DNA from: Sulfuritalea sp.
GTDB taxonomy: Bacteria > Pseudomonadota > Gammaproteobacteria > Burkholderiales > Rhodocyclaceae
Assembly: GCA_021738385.1 (NCBI GenBank)
Contig: JAIPCF010000003.1
Span: forward strand, 1 to 64,000
Length of the DNA: 64,000 nucleotides
Direction: 5' to 3'
Shown in pieces: positions 43,329-54,288 of the stretch (the stretch's first letter is position 1; each line of letters opens with the position of its first letter). The position numbers and the translations under genes are program-made. The notes under the pieces are model-generated. The model saw only the letters and a list, made by a program, of their open reading frames with translations. It ran no database searches and had not been told where the DNA came from.

Positions 43329-44147
43329 TCAGGCTTTCTGGTCGCGCGACTGCTCTTCAGCGCGATCAAGTTCCTGGTCCATTTCCGAATTGGATGGAGC
43401 TTGATAATCCGAAGCCCCAGCGGAGTCCAGATCGGGGCGAACGATCATGTCTGCGATCAAAATCCCCGCTTCGTAAAGCAGCCACATCGGCATCGCCAAC
43501 ATGAACTGGGAAATAACATCGGGCGGGGTGAAGATCGCGGCAATCACGAATGCGCCGACAATCACGTAAGGCCGTATCTCTCTTAGCTTGGCGACATCAA
43601 CCACGCCGATCTTGACCAGCACGATCACGATGACGGGCACCTCAAAAGTGACTCCAAACGCCAAAAACATGGTGAGGACAAACGAGAAGTACTTTTCGAT
43701 ATCAGTCATCCACGCCACACCTTCGGGCGCAATCTGCGACATGAAACCGAACACCATGGGGAAAAAAGCGAAATAGGCAAACGCCATGCCCAAGAAGAAC
43801 AAAACAACCGAGGCAGTTATCAGCGGCAGGGCGAGCTTTTTTTCATGCGCGTAAAGGCCTGGTGCGACAAAGGCCCATACCTGGTAAAGCACGTAAGGCA
43901 AGACAACCAGAAACGCGACAGTCAACGCAACCTTCATCGGCACCAGAAACACGCCGACCACATCGGTCGCGATCATCTGACCGCCGGAAGGCAACACGGC
44001 GAGCAGTGGTGTGGCGAGCAGGGAGTAGAGCTCGCGAGCAAAGAAGGCCAACGGTACAAACGCCACACCGACAACAATGAGCACTCGAATCAGACGATCG
44101 CGCAATTCAACCAGATGCGAGATAAAAGTTTCCTGCTCTTCGGCCAT
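43329..44147 (-). CDS. tatC: Sec-independent protein translocase TatC
   Basis: The 272-residue protein has six membrane helices and opens with ETFISHLVELRDRLIRVLI, the TatC N-terminal signature with the essential Glu. The later FGVTFEVPVIVIVLVKIGV is also typical. It recognises twin-arginine signal peptides and, with TatA and TatB, moves folded proteins across the inner membrane. Start and tatB stop share one base (TGATG). A charged tail of about 30 residues is longer than in E. coli. Confidence 0.95.
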   Translation of the reverse strand: MAEEQETFISHLVELRDRLIRVLIVVGVAFVPLAFFARELYSLLATPLLAVLPSGGQMIATDVVGVFLVPMKVALTVAFLVVLPYVLYQVWAFVAPGLYAHEKKLALPLITASVVLFFLGMAFAYFAFFPMVFGFMSQIAPEGVAWMTDIEKYFSFVLTMFLAFGVTFEVPVIVIVLVKIGVVDVAKLREIRPYVIVGAFVIAAIFTPPDVISQFMLAMPMWLLYEAGILIADMIVRPDLDSAGASDYQAPSNSEMDQELDRAEEQSRDQKA

Positions 44148-44548
44148 CAGGTTTTTGGTGCTTCTTTGACTTCGGCGCGTAGCGCCTCTTTTGGTGGCGC
44201 CGATGCGTTCGGGTCAAGATCCTCGTCAGAAGTCGGCGCTGGCAACACGGCAACGTCCCCCTTCAAGGGTTCAATGACACTGCTCACTGAAGTTTCAACC
44301 TCGCGCATTTCGTGGGTCACGGAATTACTGATGCTATTGACCTGCTCGGTCATTTGCTTTTGCAGGGTTTTCAGTTCGTCAAGCTGCATCTCCCGATTGA
44401 TATCAGCTTTGACGTCGCTTACATATCGCTGCAGGCGACCCAATATATGGCCCGCCGTGCGAGCGACCTTGGGCAAGCGCTCGGGGCCGATGACGACCAG
44501 AGCGACCACGGCGATAAGCATCAACTCGGAAAGGCCAATGTCGAACAT
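44147..44548 (-). CDS. tatB: Sec-independent protein translocase TatB
   Basis: The 133-residue protein opens MFDIGLSELMLIAVVALVVIG followed by PERLPKVARTAG, the TatB membrane helix, hinge and amphipathic helix. It continues with a coiled region (ELKTLQKQMTEQVNSISNS) and an acidic tail. It forms the receptor complex with TatC. 85 bp without a gene (44549-44633) separate it from tatA. A dispersed-motif copy lies at 44228-44251, read as VLPAPTS. Confidence 0.94.
   Translation of the reverse strand: MFDIGLSELMLIAVVALVVIGPERLPKVARTAGHILGRLQRYVSDVKADINREMQLDELKTLQKQMTEQVNSISNSVTHEMREVETSVSSVIEPLKGDVAVLPAPTSDEDLDPNASAPPKEALRAEVKEAPKT
44228..44251 (-). repeat. Dispersed motif, copy 8 (in tatB)
   Basis: Exact core with left flank GCCGTGTTG. 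The gene reads VLPAPTS. Confidence 0.8.
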
Positions 44549-44633
44549 GGCGTCTTAGGAATGTGGGGTGAGAAAAGTACGGGCAAGCTGGCGGCCGCGA
44601 CTAAAACCGTCAGACCACCTCACCCGTTGGTGC

Positions 44634-44855
44634 TCAGGTTTTGGTTTGCTCCCGACGCGCTTCGACGTCGATGGTTTCGCCAGTAACCTGCTGTGGATCT
44701 GCAGGCTTATCGGCCGAGGCTTCCTTCATGCCGTCTTTGAAACCTTTGACCGCACCACCGAGATCGGCACCCATGTTACGCAGTTTCTTGGTACCAAACA
44801 CCAACATGACGATGACCAGCACGATCAGCCAGTGCCAAATGCTGAAAGCTCCCAT
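44634..44855 (-). CDS. tatA: Sec-independent protein translocase TatA
   Basis: The 73-residue protein has the TatA transmembrane helix ([20 protein letters not shown]), the Phe-Gly hinge, the amphipathic helix [20 protein letters not shown] and a short hydrophilic tail. It polymerises to form the translocation pore. Tail and hinge distinguish it from TatB. It follows the hinT gene by 27 bp. Confidence 0.95.
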   Translation of the reverse strand: MGAFSIWHWLIVLVIVMLVFGTKKLRNMGADLGGAVKGFKDGMKEASADKPADPQQVTGETIDVEARREQTKT

Positions 44856-44882
44856 ATATTTTCTCCTTGCGCTAAATTAGTT

Positions 44883-45239
44883 TCAGGGTGCCTTGCGCTT
44901 TAGCATGGACCCCAATGGTTCGGGGCCGCCCAGAATATGTACATGTAGATGATACACCTCCTGATGCCCTATCCTCCCCGTATTGATGATGGTGCGGAAG
45001 CCTTCGTTGAGGCCCTGGCTCCTGGCCAATTCGTTGGCCTTGGCGAGTAAGCGACCAAGCACCAGTTGGTGGCTCATGTCCGCTTCCATCAGCGAGGGGA
45101 TATGCTGTTTCGGCACAATCATGAAATGCACCGGTGCAATCGGGTTTATGTCGTGAAAAGCAAAGATTTCTTCATCTTCGTAAATTTTCTTCGACGGAAT
45201 CTCTCCGCTCGCGATCCGACAAAAAATACATTCACTCAC
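44883..45239 (-). CDS. hinT: HIT-family (HinT-like) nucleotide hydrolase
   Basis: The 118-residue protein has N-terminal CIFCRIASGEIPSKKIYEDE, a Cys-x-x-Cys zinc-site half, and the histidine triad YHLHVHILGG. HinT proteins hydrolyse adenosine phosphoramidates and aminoacyl-adenylates. In Betaproteobacteria the gene sits between hisE and tatA, as here. Its ATG overlaps the hisE stop. Confidence 0.93.
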   Translation of the reverse strand: MSECIFCRIASGEIPSKKIYEDEEIFAFHDINPIAPVHFMIVPKQHIPSLMEADMSHQLVLGRLLAKANELARSQGLNEGFRTIINTGRIGHQEVYHLHVHILGGPEPLGSMLKRKAP

Positions 45240-45565
45240 GCTTCTGTCCCTCTGCTTTTTTTCTCATCGATACCGGAAATTCCTTCGCGGCGGCGAAACT
45301 CAACCATTACGTCATCAACACCGATGCCGAATTGGGTGAGCAAGATCAGGCTATGGAACCAAAGATCCGTGACTTCGCGTACCAGGTGAAGACGATCTCC
45401 ATCTTTGGCCGCCATGATGGTCTCTGCGGCCTCCTCGGCAACTTTTTTGCAGATCGCGTCGGTGCCCTTGGCATACAGACTGGCGACGTAGGATGACTCG
45501 GGCGCAGCGCCCTTGCGCTCAAGCAGAGTCGCTTGAACTCGATGCATAACTTCCAGATCAATCAC
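45236..45565 (-). CDS. hisE: Phosphoribosyl-ATP pyrophosphatase HisE
   Basis: The 109-residue protein catalyses the second step of histidine synthesis (PR-ATP to PR-AMP). The MazG-like alpha-helical motif [18 protein letters not shown] and [13 protein letters not shown] hold the acidic Mg ligands. It is a stand-alone domain, not fused to HisI. ATGA overlaps join it to hisI upstream and hinT downstream. Confidence 0.95.
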   Translation of the reverse strand: MIDLEVMHRVQATLLERKGAAPESSYVASLYAKGTDAICKKVAEEAAETIMAAKDGDRLHLVREVTDLWFHSLILLTQFGIGVDDVMVEFRRREGISGIDEKKSRGTEA

Positions 45566-45960
45566 TTGTAAATCTCCTTCGGGTCTTTGAGTACTGGCTC
45601 GACATCCTGCCAGCCCGAATCTTCAAGCCGGTTGAAAAAACAACTGCGACGACCGGTATGGCAGGCAATGCCTCCGATCTGCTCAATCTTCAGCAGCACC
45701 ACATCCTTGTCGCAATCAACACGCAGTTCCAGCACTTTCTGCGTGTGTCCGGATTCCTCGCCCTTGTGCCACAAACGTGCACGCGACCGGGACCAGTATA
45801 CGGCGTGACCGGTTTCGGCAGTAAGTGCAAGCGCTTCGCGGTTCATCCAGGCAAACATCAACACTTCACCTGTAGAAGCATCCTGAGCGATCGCCGGAAC
45901 CAGACCCTGAGCATCCCAGACGATTTCATCGAGCCATTGAGTGCTCTTTGCCACAATCAC
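45562..45960 (-). CDS. hisI: Phosphoribosyl-AMP cyclohydrolase HisI
   Basis: The 132-residue zinc enzyme opens the adenine ring of PR-AMP. It carries [23 protein letters not shown] (in part), the Asp ligand region [14 protein letters not shown] and the cysteine-containing HTGRRSCFF. It is monofunctional. ATGA overlaps link it to hisF and hisE. Confidence 0.95.
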   Translation of the reverse strand: MIVAKSTQWLDEIVWDAQGLVPAIAQDASTGEVLMFAWMNREALALTAETGHAVYWSRSRARLWHKGEESGHTQKVLELRVDCDKDVVLLKIEQIGGIACHTGRRSCFFNRLEDSGWQDVEPVLKDPKEIYK

Positions 45961-46715
45961 AGCCTGACCTCGATACCGCGACTGCGCATGAACTCCTTGG
46001 CCTGACGTACGGTGTATTCACCATAGTGAAAGATACTGGCTGCCAATACGGCATCGGCTCGCCCTTCGGTAACGCCGTCGGCCAAATGCTGCAAGTTGCC
46101 TACGCCACCGCTGGCGATCACCGGAATTCCTACCGCGTCGGCGATCGAGCGCGTCAGATGCAGATCGAACCCTGCCTTGGTGCCGTCCCTATCCATGCTG
46201 GTAAGCAAGATTTCGCCAGCGCCCAGACTCTCAACTTTTTTTGCCCACTTGATGGCGTCAAGCCCTGTGTTCTTGCGCCCGCCGTGGGTAAACACTTCCC
46301 AATGTCCCGGCGCGGTTTGCTTGGCGTCGACCGCGACAACGATGCACTGCGAGCCGACCCGGGCCGAGGCGTCAGCCACCAGTTGTGGATTGTTCACTGC
46401 TGCAGTGTTCATGCTGACCTTGTCGGCACCGGCGTTCAACAAACGCCGCACATCTTCCACCTGCCTTACACCACCGCCTACTGTAAGCGGAATAAAGACT
46501 TGCGCGGCCACATCTTCGATGATGTGCAATATCAGATCCCGGTCATCGGAACTGGCGGTGATATCGAGAAAAGTGATTTCGTCAGCACCCTGCTCGTCGT
46601 AGCGACGCGCGACCTCGACCGGATCACCGGCATCGCGCAGTTCGACGAAGTTGACGCCCTTGACTACCCGGCCGGCGTTGACGTCAAGGCAGGGAATGAT
46701 ACGTTTAGCGAGCAT
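45957..46715 (-). CDS. hisF: Imidazole glycerol phosphate synthase cyclase subunit HisF
   Basis: The 252-residue (beta-alpha)8 barrel begins [19 protein letters not shown] with catalytic Asp11, and has [29 protein letters not shown] and the second catalytic Asp in [17 protein letters not shown]. With HisH it makes IGP and AICAR from PRFAR. It starts 12 bp after hisA. Confidence 0.96.
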   Translation of the reverse strand: MLAKRIIPCLDVNAGRVVKGVNFVELRDAGDPVEVARRYDEQGADEITFLDITASSDDRDLILHIIEDVAAQVFIPLTVGGGVRQVEDVRRLLNAGADKVSMNTAAVNNPQLVADASARVGSQCIVVAVDAKQTAPGHWEVFTHGGRKNTGLDAIKWAKKVESLGAGEILLTSMDRDGTKAGFDLHLTRSIADAVGIPVIASGGVGNLQHLADGVTEGRADAVLAASIFHYGEYTVRQAKEFMRSRGIEVRL

Positions 46716-46727
46716 GGCGAGCGGGCC

Positions 46728-47471
46728 TCAACGACCGGAAAGCTTGTCGGCTTCAGCCTGCGCCTTGCGGAAGTCCAGCGAACCCTCGTAAATAGCACGT
46801 CCGGTAATGGCCCCGGAAATACCCTCCAGTTGTACCTCACAGAGCGCTGTGACATCGGTCAAGCTGGCGATGCCACCACTGGCAATTACGGGAATACGCA
46901 ACGCCTGCGCCAGTTTTACCGTCGCCTCGATATTCACACCGGACAACATGCCATCGCGCCCGATATCGGTGTAGATCACTCCCTCAACACCATAGTCTTC
47001 GAATTTTTTTGCCAGGTCGATTACATCGTGCCCGGTCATCTTGGACCAGCCATCCACCGCAACCTTTCCATCCTTGGCATCCAGTCCAACAATGATATGG
47101 CCGGGAAATGCGCCGCAGGCGTCATGCAGAAATCCCGGATTCTTTACCGCAGCAGTGCCGATGATGACGTAGGTAATGCCATCATCGAGGCAGCGCTCGA
47201 TGGTATCGAGGTCGCGAATACCGCCTCCAAGTTGAACCGGAATTTCGTCACCGACTTCTTCCAGAATGGCCTTGATGGCTTTTTCATTCTTCGGCTTGCC
47301 GGCAAACGCACCGTTCAGATCCACCAGATGCAAACGGCGCGCACCCTGATCGATCCAGTGCCGGGCCATGGCTGCCGGATCTTCCGAAAAAACGGTTGCA
47401 TCATCCATTGCGCCCTGCTTCAAGCGAACGCAATGGCCATCCTTGAGATCAATCGCGGGTATCAGCAGCAT
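46728..47471 (-). CDS. hisA: Phosphoribosylformimino-AICAR-ribotide isomerase HisA
   Basis: The 247-residue (beta-alpha)8 barrel begins [19 protein letters not shown] with catalytic Asp8, and has [26 protein letters not shown] and the second Asp in [12 protein letters not shown]. It performs the Amadori rearrangement ProFAR to PRFAR. It follows hisH by 41 bp. Confidence 0.96.
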   Translation of the reverse strand: MLLIPAIDLKDGHCVRLKQGAMDDATVFSEDPAAMARHWIDQGARRLHLVDLNGAFAGKPKNEKAIKAILEEVGDEIPVQLGGGIRDLDTIERCLDDGITYVIIGTAAVKNPGFLHDACGAFPGHIIVGLDAKDGKVAVDGWSKMTGHDVIDLAKKFEDYGVEGVIYTDIGRDGMLSGVNIEATVKLAQALRIPVIASGGIASLTDVTALCEVQLEGISGAITGRAIYEGSLDFRKAQAEADKLSGR

Positions 47472-47512
47472 AGGAATATGTGGAGATTAGCAAAAACGTG
47501 GGTGGCAACGAA

Positions 47513-48151
47513 TTATGGATTCCAGCGCATGAAATTGCTCAATAGCCGCAAACCGGCCTGTGCGCTTTTTTCCGGATGAAATTGAACAGCAAAGATGTTA
47601 GCGCGCGCAACCGCGCTGGTAAAGGGTATGCCGTAATGCGTTGAGCCAGCTATTAAATCGGGAGTCAGCGGTTCGACGTAATAACTGTGCACAAAATAGA
47701 AGCGGGAACCATCGTCGATGCCCTCCCATAAAGAATGCGCTTCAGCTTGCTGCACTCGATTCCAGCCCATGTGTGGAACCTTGAGTCTAGCGCCATCGGG
47801 GGCAACCATAGCCGCCAGGGGAAATCGCGGAATGCTGCCGGGGAGAATTTCCAGCCCCGTTACGCCGCCTTCTTCCGCGTGGCCGAACAACATCTGCAAG
47901 CCGACACAAATACCCAAAAAGGGTTTCTCTGTCGCAGCCCGAATCACCGCCTCACGCAGGCCTCGCGCGTTCAATTCACGCATGCAATCCGGCATAGCGC
48001 CCTGGCCGGGCACCACCACACGTTCGGCGACGGCGATCTCGGCAGCGTCTGAACTGATCCGCACATCCGCATCCGGGGCGACGTGCTCAATGGCCTTCGC
48101 CACAGAACGCAGGTTGCCCATGCCGTAATCGACTACCACTACCATACTCAT
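47513..48151 (-). CDS. hisH: Imidazole glycerol phosphate synthase glutaminase subunit HisH
   Basis: The 212-residue class I glutamine amidotransferase supplies ammonia to HisF. The nucleophile elbow is FLGICVGLQMLFG with Cys82, and the His-Glu pair lies in VQFHPEKSAQAG. VDYGMGNLRSV at the N-terminus is standard. It begins 7 bp after hisB. Confidence 0.96.
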   Translation of the reverse strand: MSMVVVVDYGMGNLRSVAKAIEHVAPDADVRISSDAAEIAVAERVVVPGQGAMPDCMRELNARGLREAVIRAATEKPFLGICVGLQMLFGHAEEGGVTGLEILPGSIPRFPLAAMVAPDGARLKVPHMGWNRVQQAEAHSLWEGIDDGSRFYFVHSYYVEPLTPDLIAGSTHYGIPFTSAVARANIFAVQFHPEKSAQAGLRLLSNFMRWNP

Positions 48152-48158
48152 GGAAGAA

Positions 48159-48746
48159 TCAGAGCGCGCCCTTGGTCGAAGGAATGGCGCCCGCGGCTCG
48201 CGGATCGGCCTCTACTGCAATGCGCAGCGCACGGGCAAATGCCTTGAATACCGTCTCGGCCTGATGGTGAGAGTTGTCGCCACGCAAAGCATCGATGTGC
48301 AGTGTCATTCCAGCGTGATTCACCAGACCCTGAAAAAACTCGCGCACCAGATCGACATCGAACTCACCGATTGCAGCCCGGGTGAACGGCACATTGAAGA
48401 CCAGCCCCGGCCGGCCCGACAGATCTACCACCACCCGCGACAACGCTTCATCGAGCGGCACATAGGCATGTCCGTAGCGACGCAATCCTTTTTTGTCGCC
48501 AAGCGCCTTGGCCAATGCCTGACCGATCGTGATGCCGACATCCTCGACAGTATGATGTGCGTCGATATGCAAATCACCCTCCGCCTCGACACTCAGATCA
48601 ATCATGCCGTGGCGGGCAACCTGATCCAGCATGTGGTCGAAGAAACCCACGCCGGTAGCAAGTTTGGAAACTCCCGTACCGTCAAGATCGAGAACAACAC
48701 GGATGCGGGTTTCAAGGGTGTTGCGTGAAATTTCGGCTTGCCGCAT
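48159..48746 (-). CDS. hisB: Imidazoleglycerol-phosphate dehydratase HisB
   Basis: The 195-residue monofunctional dehydratase begins [16 protein letters not shown] and has the metal motifs [25 protein letters not shown] and [19 protein letters not shown]. No phosphatase domain is fused. ATG 48746 matches the family start; an ATG at 48782 adds 12 residues without homology support. It is divergent from hisC over about 113 bp, so hisB and everything downstream to tatC must use a promoter in this gap rather than read-through from hisD. Confidence 0.94.
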   Translation of the reverse strand: MRQAEISRNTLETRIRVVLDLDGTGVSKLATGVGFFDHMLDQVARHGMIDLSVEAEGDLHIDAHHTVEDVGITIGQALAKALGDKKGLRRYGHAYVPLDEALSRVVVDLSGRPGLVFNVPFTRAAIGEFDVDLVREFFQGLVNHAGMTLHIDALRGDNSHHQAETVFKAFARALRIAVEADPRAAGAIPSTKGAL

Positions 48747-48859
48747 GGCAGTCTGTATCAAGCTAAGGGATGAGTCGTGCATGATACCATCGGCCTCGCA
48801 GCCTGCACGCGAGCCCGGTACGACATTGTCGATTTTCTCACTTGTCCATTAATTACGTC

Positions 48860-49921
48860 ATGAACCGCTTTTGGAGCGATGTCGCCAAGGGGCTCAGCCC
48901 CTACGTACCAGGAGAGCAACCCAAGCTCGCCAATTTGGTGAAACTCAATACCAACGAGAATCCCTGCGGCCCATCGCCACGTGTCTTGGCGGCAATTCGT
49001 GACGCGACAAGCGATTCATTAAGGCTGTACCCGGACCCGAGTGCCGAGCAGCTAAAAGCTGCCATTGGCAAATACCATGCGGTTGATGCCAAAAACGTTT
49101 TCGTCGGCAACGGCTCGGATGAAGTCTTGGCTCATATCTTTCTTGGACTGCTGAAGCAGGCGCAGCCTATCCTGTTCCCGGATATCACCTACAGCTTCTA
49201 TCCTGTGTATTGTGGGCTCTATCAGGTGGCCTACGAAACAATTCCGCTCACCGAAGATTTCTTGATACGGATTGGTGACTACGCCAAGCCCAACGGCGGA
49301 ATCATATTTCCCAATCCGAACGCGCCGACAGGCTGCCTGTTGGCGTTGATCGAGATAGAAAAATTGTTACGATCGAACCCCGATTCGGTCGTGGTAATCG
49401 ACGAGGCCTATGTCGATTTCGGCGGTGAAAGCGTGATCCCCTTGATTGCCAATTACCCCAACCTGCTGGTGGTGCAAACTCTGTCAAAAGCCCGCTCGCT
49501 GGCAGGGTTGCGTGTCGGTTTTGCCGTCGGGCACGTTGATTTGATCGAAGCTCTCGAGCGGGTCAAGAACAGCTTCAACTCCTATCCGCTGGGTCGACTG
49601 GCAATTGTTGGTGCCAGCGCAGCCTTCGAGGATCGCGAGTATTTCGAAAACAGCCGCAAGACCGTCATCGCTTCGCGCGAAAAGCTGATCAGCGAATTGA
49701 CAGCCCTTGGCTTCGAAGTGTTGCCTTCAGCGGCCAACTTCGTTTTTGCACGCCATCCGCTGCGCGATGCAGAAAAGTCGGCGCTGGCGCTACGGCAACG
49801 CGGAATCATCGTGCGCCATTTCAAGCTGCCGCGCATCGACCAGTTTCTGCGGATAACAATAGGTACGGACGAGCAGTGCGCGGCACTGGTTTCCGCGCTG
49901 AAGGACATTCTTCGCGATTGA
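48860..49921 (+). CDS. hisC: Histidinol-phosphate aminotransferase HisC, inverted within the his cluster
   Basis: The 353-residue PLP enzyme has [15 protein letters not shown] at the start, the cofactor region [25 protein letters not shown], and the Schiff-base lysine in [17 protein letters not shown]. It is intact and full length. ATG 48860 is chosen; TTG 48842 is in frame. It lies on the plus strand while every other his gene here is on the minus strand, in exactly the slot (between hisD and hisB) where related genomes carry it co-directionally. It is convergent with hisD. A dispersed-motif copy lies at 49773-49796. Confidence 0.95.
   Translation: MNRFWSDVAKGLSPYVPGEQPKLANLVKLNTNENPCGPSPRVLAAIRDATSDSLRLYPDPSAEQLKAAIGKYHAVDAKNVFVGNGSDEVLAHIFLGLLKQAQPILFPDITYSFYPVYCGLYQVAYETIPLTEDFLIRIGDYAKPNGGIIFPNPNAPTGCLLALIEIEKLLRSNPDSVVVIDEAYVDFGGESVIPLIANYPNLLVVQTLSKARSLAGLRVGFAVGHVDLIEALERVKNSFNSYPLGRLAIVGASAAFEDREYFENSRKTVIASREKLISELTALGFEVLPSAANFVFARHPLRDAEKSALALRQRGIIVRHFKLPRIDQFLRITIGTDEQCAALVSALKDILRD
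49773..49796 (-). repeat. Dispersed motif, copy 9 (in hisC)
   Basis: Exact core with left flank GCCGTAGCG and TTT to the right. Antisense to hisC, which reads KSALALR, yet another frame. Confidence 0.85.
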
Positions 49922-49936
49922 CGCGTAACTCTGCAA

Positions 49937-50011
49937 ACTAGTTTTTGTGCAGTTCCGCTGACTAGTTTTTGTGCAGTTCCGCTGACTAGTTTTTTGTGCG
50001 CAGCTCCGCTG
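49937..50011. repeat. 24-bp tandem repeat derived from the hisD 3' end
   Basis: A 24-bp unit starting ACTAGTTTTTGTGC and ending CCGCTG occurs exactly twice (49937-49960 and 49961-49984). A 27-bp variant follows at 49985-50011 that is the actual end of hisD. Read on the hisD strand each exact copy would encode AELHKN and a stop, against AELRTKN and a stop in hisD itself. Confidence 0.9.
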
Positions 50012-51281
50012 CGCGTGCATGCGCCGTGAGTCCCTCGCCGTGCGCAAGGGTCGCGGCGATCGGCCCCAGGGTTTGAGCACCCGCCTTGGAAACCTCTATC
50101 AAGCTGGTTCGTTTCTGAAAGTCATAAACACCCAGCGGCGAAGAAAATCTCGCACTTCGGGATGTCGGTAAAACGTGGTTTGGACCGGCACAATAGTCAC
50201 CAAGCGACTCGGACGAAAAGTGGCCGACAAAAATGGCCCCCGCGTGACGAATTTTGTCCACCAATGGCGAGGGATCGGCCAGCGCCAGTTCAAGATGCTC
50301 GGGTGCAATTCGATTGGCGAGTACACAAGCCTCTTCCAGATCGGTAACCTGGATCAGGGCGCCGCGTCCCTTGAGCGAGGCGGCAATCACTTCGCGACGC
50401 GGCATGGTCGGCAGCAGCCTCTCGATGCTGGCCGCTACCTGCGAGATGAACTCGGCATCGGGACTCAACAGAATCGCCTGCGCCAACTCGTCATGCTCCG
50501 CCTGGGCGAACAGATCGATTGCCACCCAATCAGGATTGGCCGAGGCATCAGCAATGACCAGTACCTCCGAGGGACCGGCGACCATGTCAATTCCGACAGT
50601 ACCAAACACGCGGCGCTTGGCGGCGGCCACATAGGCATTACCCGGTCCCACGATTTTGTCAACCTGCGGCAGCGTCTGTGTTCCATACGCCAGCGCCGCC
50701 ACCGCCTGCGCGCCGCCGATGGTGAAAACCCGGTCGACACCGGCCAGGCAAGCAGCGGCCAGCACCAGCGCGTTCTTTTCGCCGCGCGGCGTCGGCACGA
50801 CCATGATCAGCTCACCCACACCCGCGACTTTCGCCGGTAGCGCATTCATCAACACTGAACTCGGATAGGCCGCCTTGCCACCCGGCACGTATAGTCCAAC
50901 CCGATCCAGCGGCGTAACTTTCTGGCCCAATCGCGTACCGTCGGCTTCGGTGAAACTCCAGGACTCGAGCTTTTGCCTCTCGTGATAGGAGGTCACCCTT
51001 TGCGCGGCGGTTTCCAGTGAGGAACGTTGTGGCACCGGCAGCCTATCCAGCGCTTCGCGCAGCTGGCTTCTGGACAACTCCAGTTCGCCCATTGCGGCGA
51101 CATCGAGATGATCAAAGCGGCGCGTGTATTCAAGTACTGCCGCATCGCCCTCGGCTCGAACTCGCGAAAGAATCTCGGCGACAGTCAACTCAATGGCGTC
51201 GTCTGTGGAATGGTCGAAATGCAACAGCGCATCAAGCGCAGACGTGAAATCGGGGTCGCGGGTCGACCAGCGGCGAATCAC
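49986..51281 (-). CDS. hisD: Histidinol dehydrogenase HisD
   Basis: The 431-residue zinc enzyme oxidises L-histidinol to histidine in two NAD+ steps. Visible are [71 protein letters not shown] with metal ligands, and [18 protein letters not shown]. Its ATG overlaps the hisG stop. The stop codon lies in the last unit of a 24-bp tandem array, so the C-terminal residues may have been altered by repeat expansion. Confidence 0.96.
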   Translation of the reverse strand: MIRRWSTRDPDFTSALDALLHFDHSTDDAIELTVAEILSRVRAEGDAAVLEYTRRFDHLDVAAMGELELSRSQLREALDRLPVPQRSSLETAAQRVTSYHERQKLESWSFTEADGTRLGQKVTPLDRVGLYVPGGKAAYPSSVLMNALPAKVAGVGELIMVVPTPRGEKNALVLAAACLAGVDRVFTIGGAQAVAALAYGTQTLPQVDKIVGPGNAYVAAAKRRVFGTVGIDMVAGPSEVLVIADASANPDWVAIDLFAQAEHDELAQAILLSPDAEFISQVAASIERLLPTMPRREVIAASLKGRGALIQVTDLEEACVLANRIAPEHLELALADPSPLVDKIRHAGAIFVGHFSSESLGDYCAGPNHVLPTSRSARFSSPLGVYDFQKRTSLIEVSKAGAQTLGPIAATLAHGEGLTAHARAAELRTKN

Positions 51282-51919
51282 TTCACTGCACCCTCAATCG
51301 CGGCAATGACCGGTTGCAACAGATCACGCTTCATTTTCAGCGCCGCCTGATTTACCACCAACCGGGAAGAGATGTTCATGATCTCTTCCACCTCGACCAG
51401 GTTATTGGCCTTGAGCGTGCTGCCGCTGGACACCAGATCGACAATGGCCTCGGCCAATCCTGCCAGTGGAGCAAGTTCCATCGAGCCATAGAGCTTGATC
51501 AGATCGACATGCACGCCCTTGGCGGCGAAATGTTCTCGTGCCACGGCCACATACTTGGTCGCAATACGCAACCTTGCGCCACGGCCTACGGCGGCTTCGT
51601 AGTCGAATCCGGTGGGTGCGGCGACACACATGCGGCACTTGGCGATGTTCAGATCGAGCGGCTGATACAAGCCCTCTCCTCCGTGCTCGAGCAGCACATC
51701 CTTGCCAGCTATTCCCAGATCGGCAGCCCCGTATTGAACATAGGTCGGGACGTCAGACGCACGCACAATGACCACGCGAACATCATCGCGACTGGTGCCA
51801 ATAATCAGTTTGCGCGACTTTTCGGGGTCTTCAGACGGCACGATACCGGCTGCCGCCAGCAAAGGCAGCGTTTCTTCATAGATGCGCCCTTTGGACAGGG
51901 CAATAGTGATTCCGCTCAT
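51278..51919 (-). CDS. hisG: ATP phosphoribosyltransferase HisG, short form
   Basis: The 213-residue catalytic subunit commits ATP and PRPP to histidine synthesis. It has [18 protein letters not shown], the periplasmic-binding-like [16 protein letters not shown] and the PRPP loop [19 protein letters not shown] (in part). It lacks the C-terminal regulatory domain of long HisG, so it needs HisZ for activity and feedback control (established knowledge). No hisZ is in the window. It follows murA by 77 bp. Confidence 0.95.
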   Translation of the reverse strand: MSGITIALSKGRIYEETLPLLAAAGIVPSEDPEKSRKLIIGTSRDDVRVVIVRASDVPTYVQYGAADLGIAGKDVLLEHGGEGLYQPLDLNIAKCRMCVAAPTGFDYEAAVGRGARLRIATKYVAVAREHFAAKGVHVDLIKLYGSMELAPLAGLAEAIVDLVSSGSTLKANNLVEVEEIMNISSRLVVNQAALKMKRDLLQPVIAAIEGAVK

Positions 51920-51996
51920 GGCGCTATTCTATTCGAGCGGGCTTTGCTCGCGAATACCCGGAACACTCTTCTTGATGAATGAGGCGGGAGAAATAC

Positions 51997-53500
<1,504 letters not shown>

Positions 53501-53511
53501 GTGCTCACTCC

Positions 53512-54288
53512 TCAATTACGCAGCTTATAGCCACGCTTCAGCAGGTTCAGGGTAAATGTCGCCAGCAGCACCAGGCATCCGCCGACAACCGCGAGACTCA
53601 ACCAGGGCGAGGCATCGGAGATGCCGAAGAAGCCGTGGCGAAAGCCGTCTATCATGTAAAAAACCGGGTTCCAGTGGGACAACTTCTGCCAGAACGGTGG
53701 CAGCGAGTTGATAGAGTAAAACACACCCGACAGAAAAGTGAGCGGCATGATCAGAAAGTTCTGGAATGCCGCAAGCTGATCGAATTTGTCCGCCCAAATA
53801 CCCGCGATTACTCCAAGGCTACCGAGAATGGCTCCTCCCATCACCGCAAACACAAGTATCCAGATAGGCTCAACAAAGGTGAGCGGCGCAAACCAGAAAG
53901 TGGCAAAAAGTACGCCGGTCCCCACCACCAGTCCGCGTACCACTGAAGCGGCGACGTAGGCGGCAAAAAACTCCATATAGGAAATCGGCGGCAATAAGAC
54001 GAAAACAATATTTCCTGTCACCTTGGACTGTATCAGCGAGGATGAGGAATTGGAGAAGGCATTCTGCAGCACCGACATCATCACCAACCCAGGTATAAGA
54101 AATGCCGTATAGGCAACTCCATGGACTTGCACATGCCCTTCCAGAACGTGCGAAAAAATCAGCAGATATAGAAGCGCAGTCAATACCGGTGCCGCCACCG
54201 TTTGCGAGGCCACCTTCCAGAAACGCAATACTTCCTTGTAGAAAAGCGTCGTGAAACCTCCGTAACGCAGATCAGATCGCTCACTCAT
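53512..54288 (-). CDS. ABC-2 type transporter permease (YadH-like)
   Basis: The 258-residue membrane protein has six helices of the ABC-2 family, with GLVMMSVLQNAFSNSSSSLIQ as the conserved cytoplasmic/membrane stretch and FLSGVFYSINSLPPFWQKLSHWNP near the end, as in the YadH/NodJ group. It pairs with the ATPase upstream (8-bp overlap). The substrate is not known. Confidence 0.88.
   Translation of the reverse strand: MSERSDLRYGGFTTLFYKEVLRFWKVASQTVAAPVLTALLYLLIFSHVLEGHVQVHGVAYTAFLIPGLVMMSVLQNAFSNSSSSLIQSKVTGNIVFVLLPPISYMEFFAAYVAASVVRGLVVGTGVLFATFWFAPLTFVEPIWILVFAVMGGAILGSLGVIAGIWADKFDQLAAFQNFLIMPLTFLSGVFYSINSLPPFWQKLSHWNPVFYMIDGFRHGFFGISDASPWLSLAVVGGCLVLLATFTLNLLKRGYKLRN

Noticed and set aside
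45948-47579. 543-codon open frame on the plus strand across hisF, hisA and hisH
   Set aside because: It lies opposite three well-conserved his genes, has no recognisable domain, and is explained by GC-rich third-codon bias on the coding strand.
48747-48859. Inverted copy of the 24-bp hisD-tail unit at the other hisC junction
   Set aside because: Only a scattered similarity (CAGC and CTGCAC) is present. It does not support inversion by recombination between inverted repeats.
49922-49990. hisC-hisD tandem repeat as an attachment site of a mobile element
   Set aside because: No integrase, no tRNA gene and no second distant copy was found. The unit is clearly derived from the adjacent hisD end.
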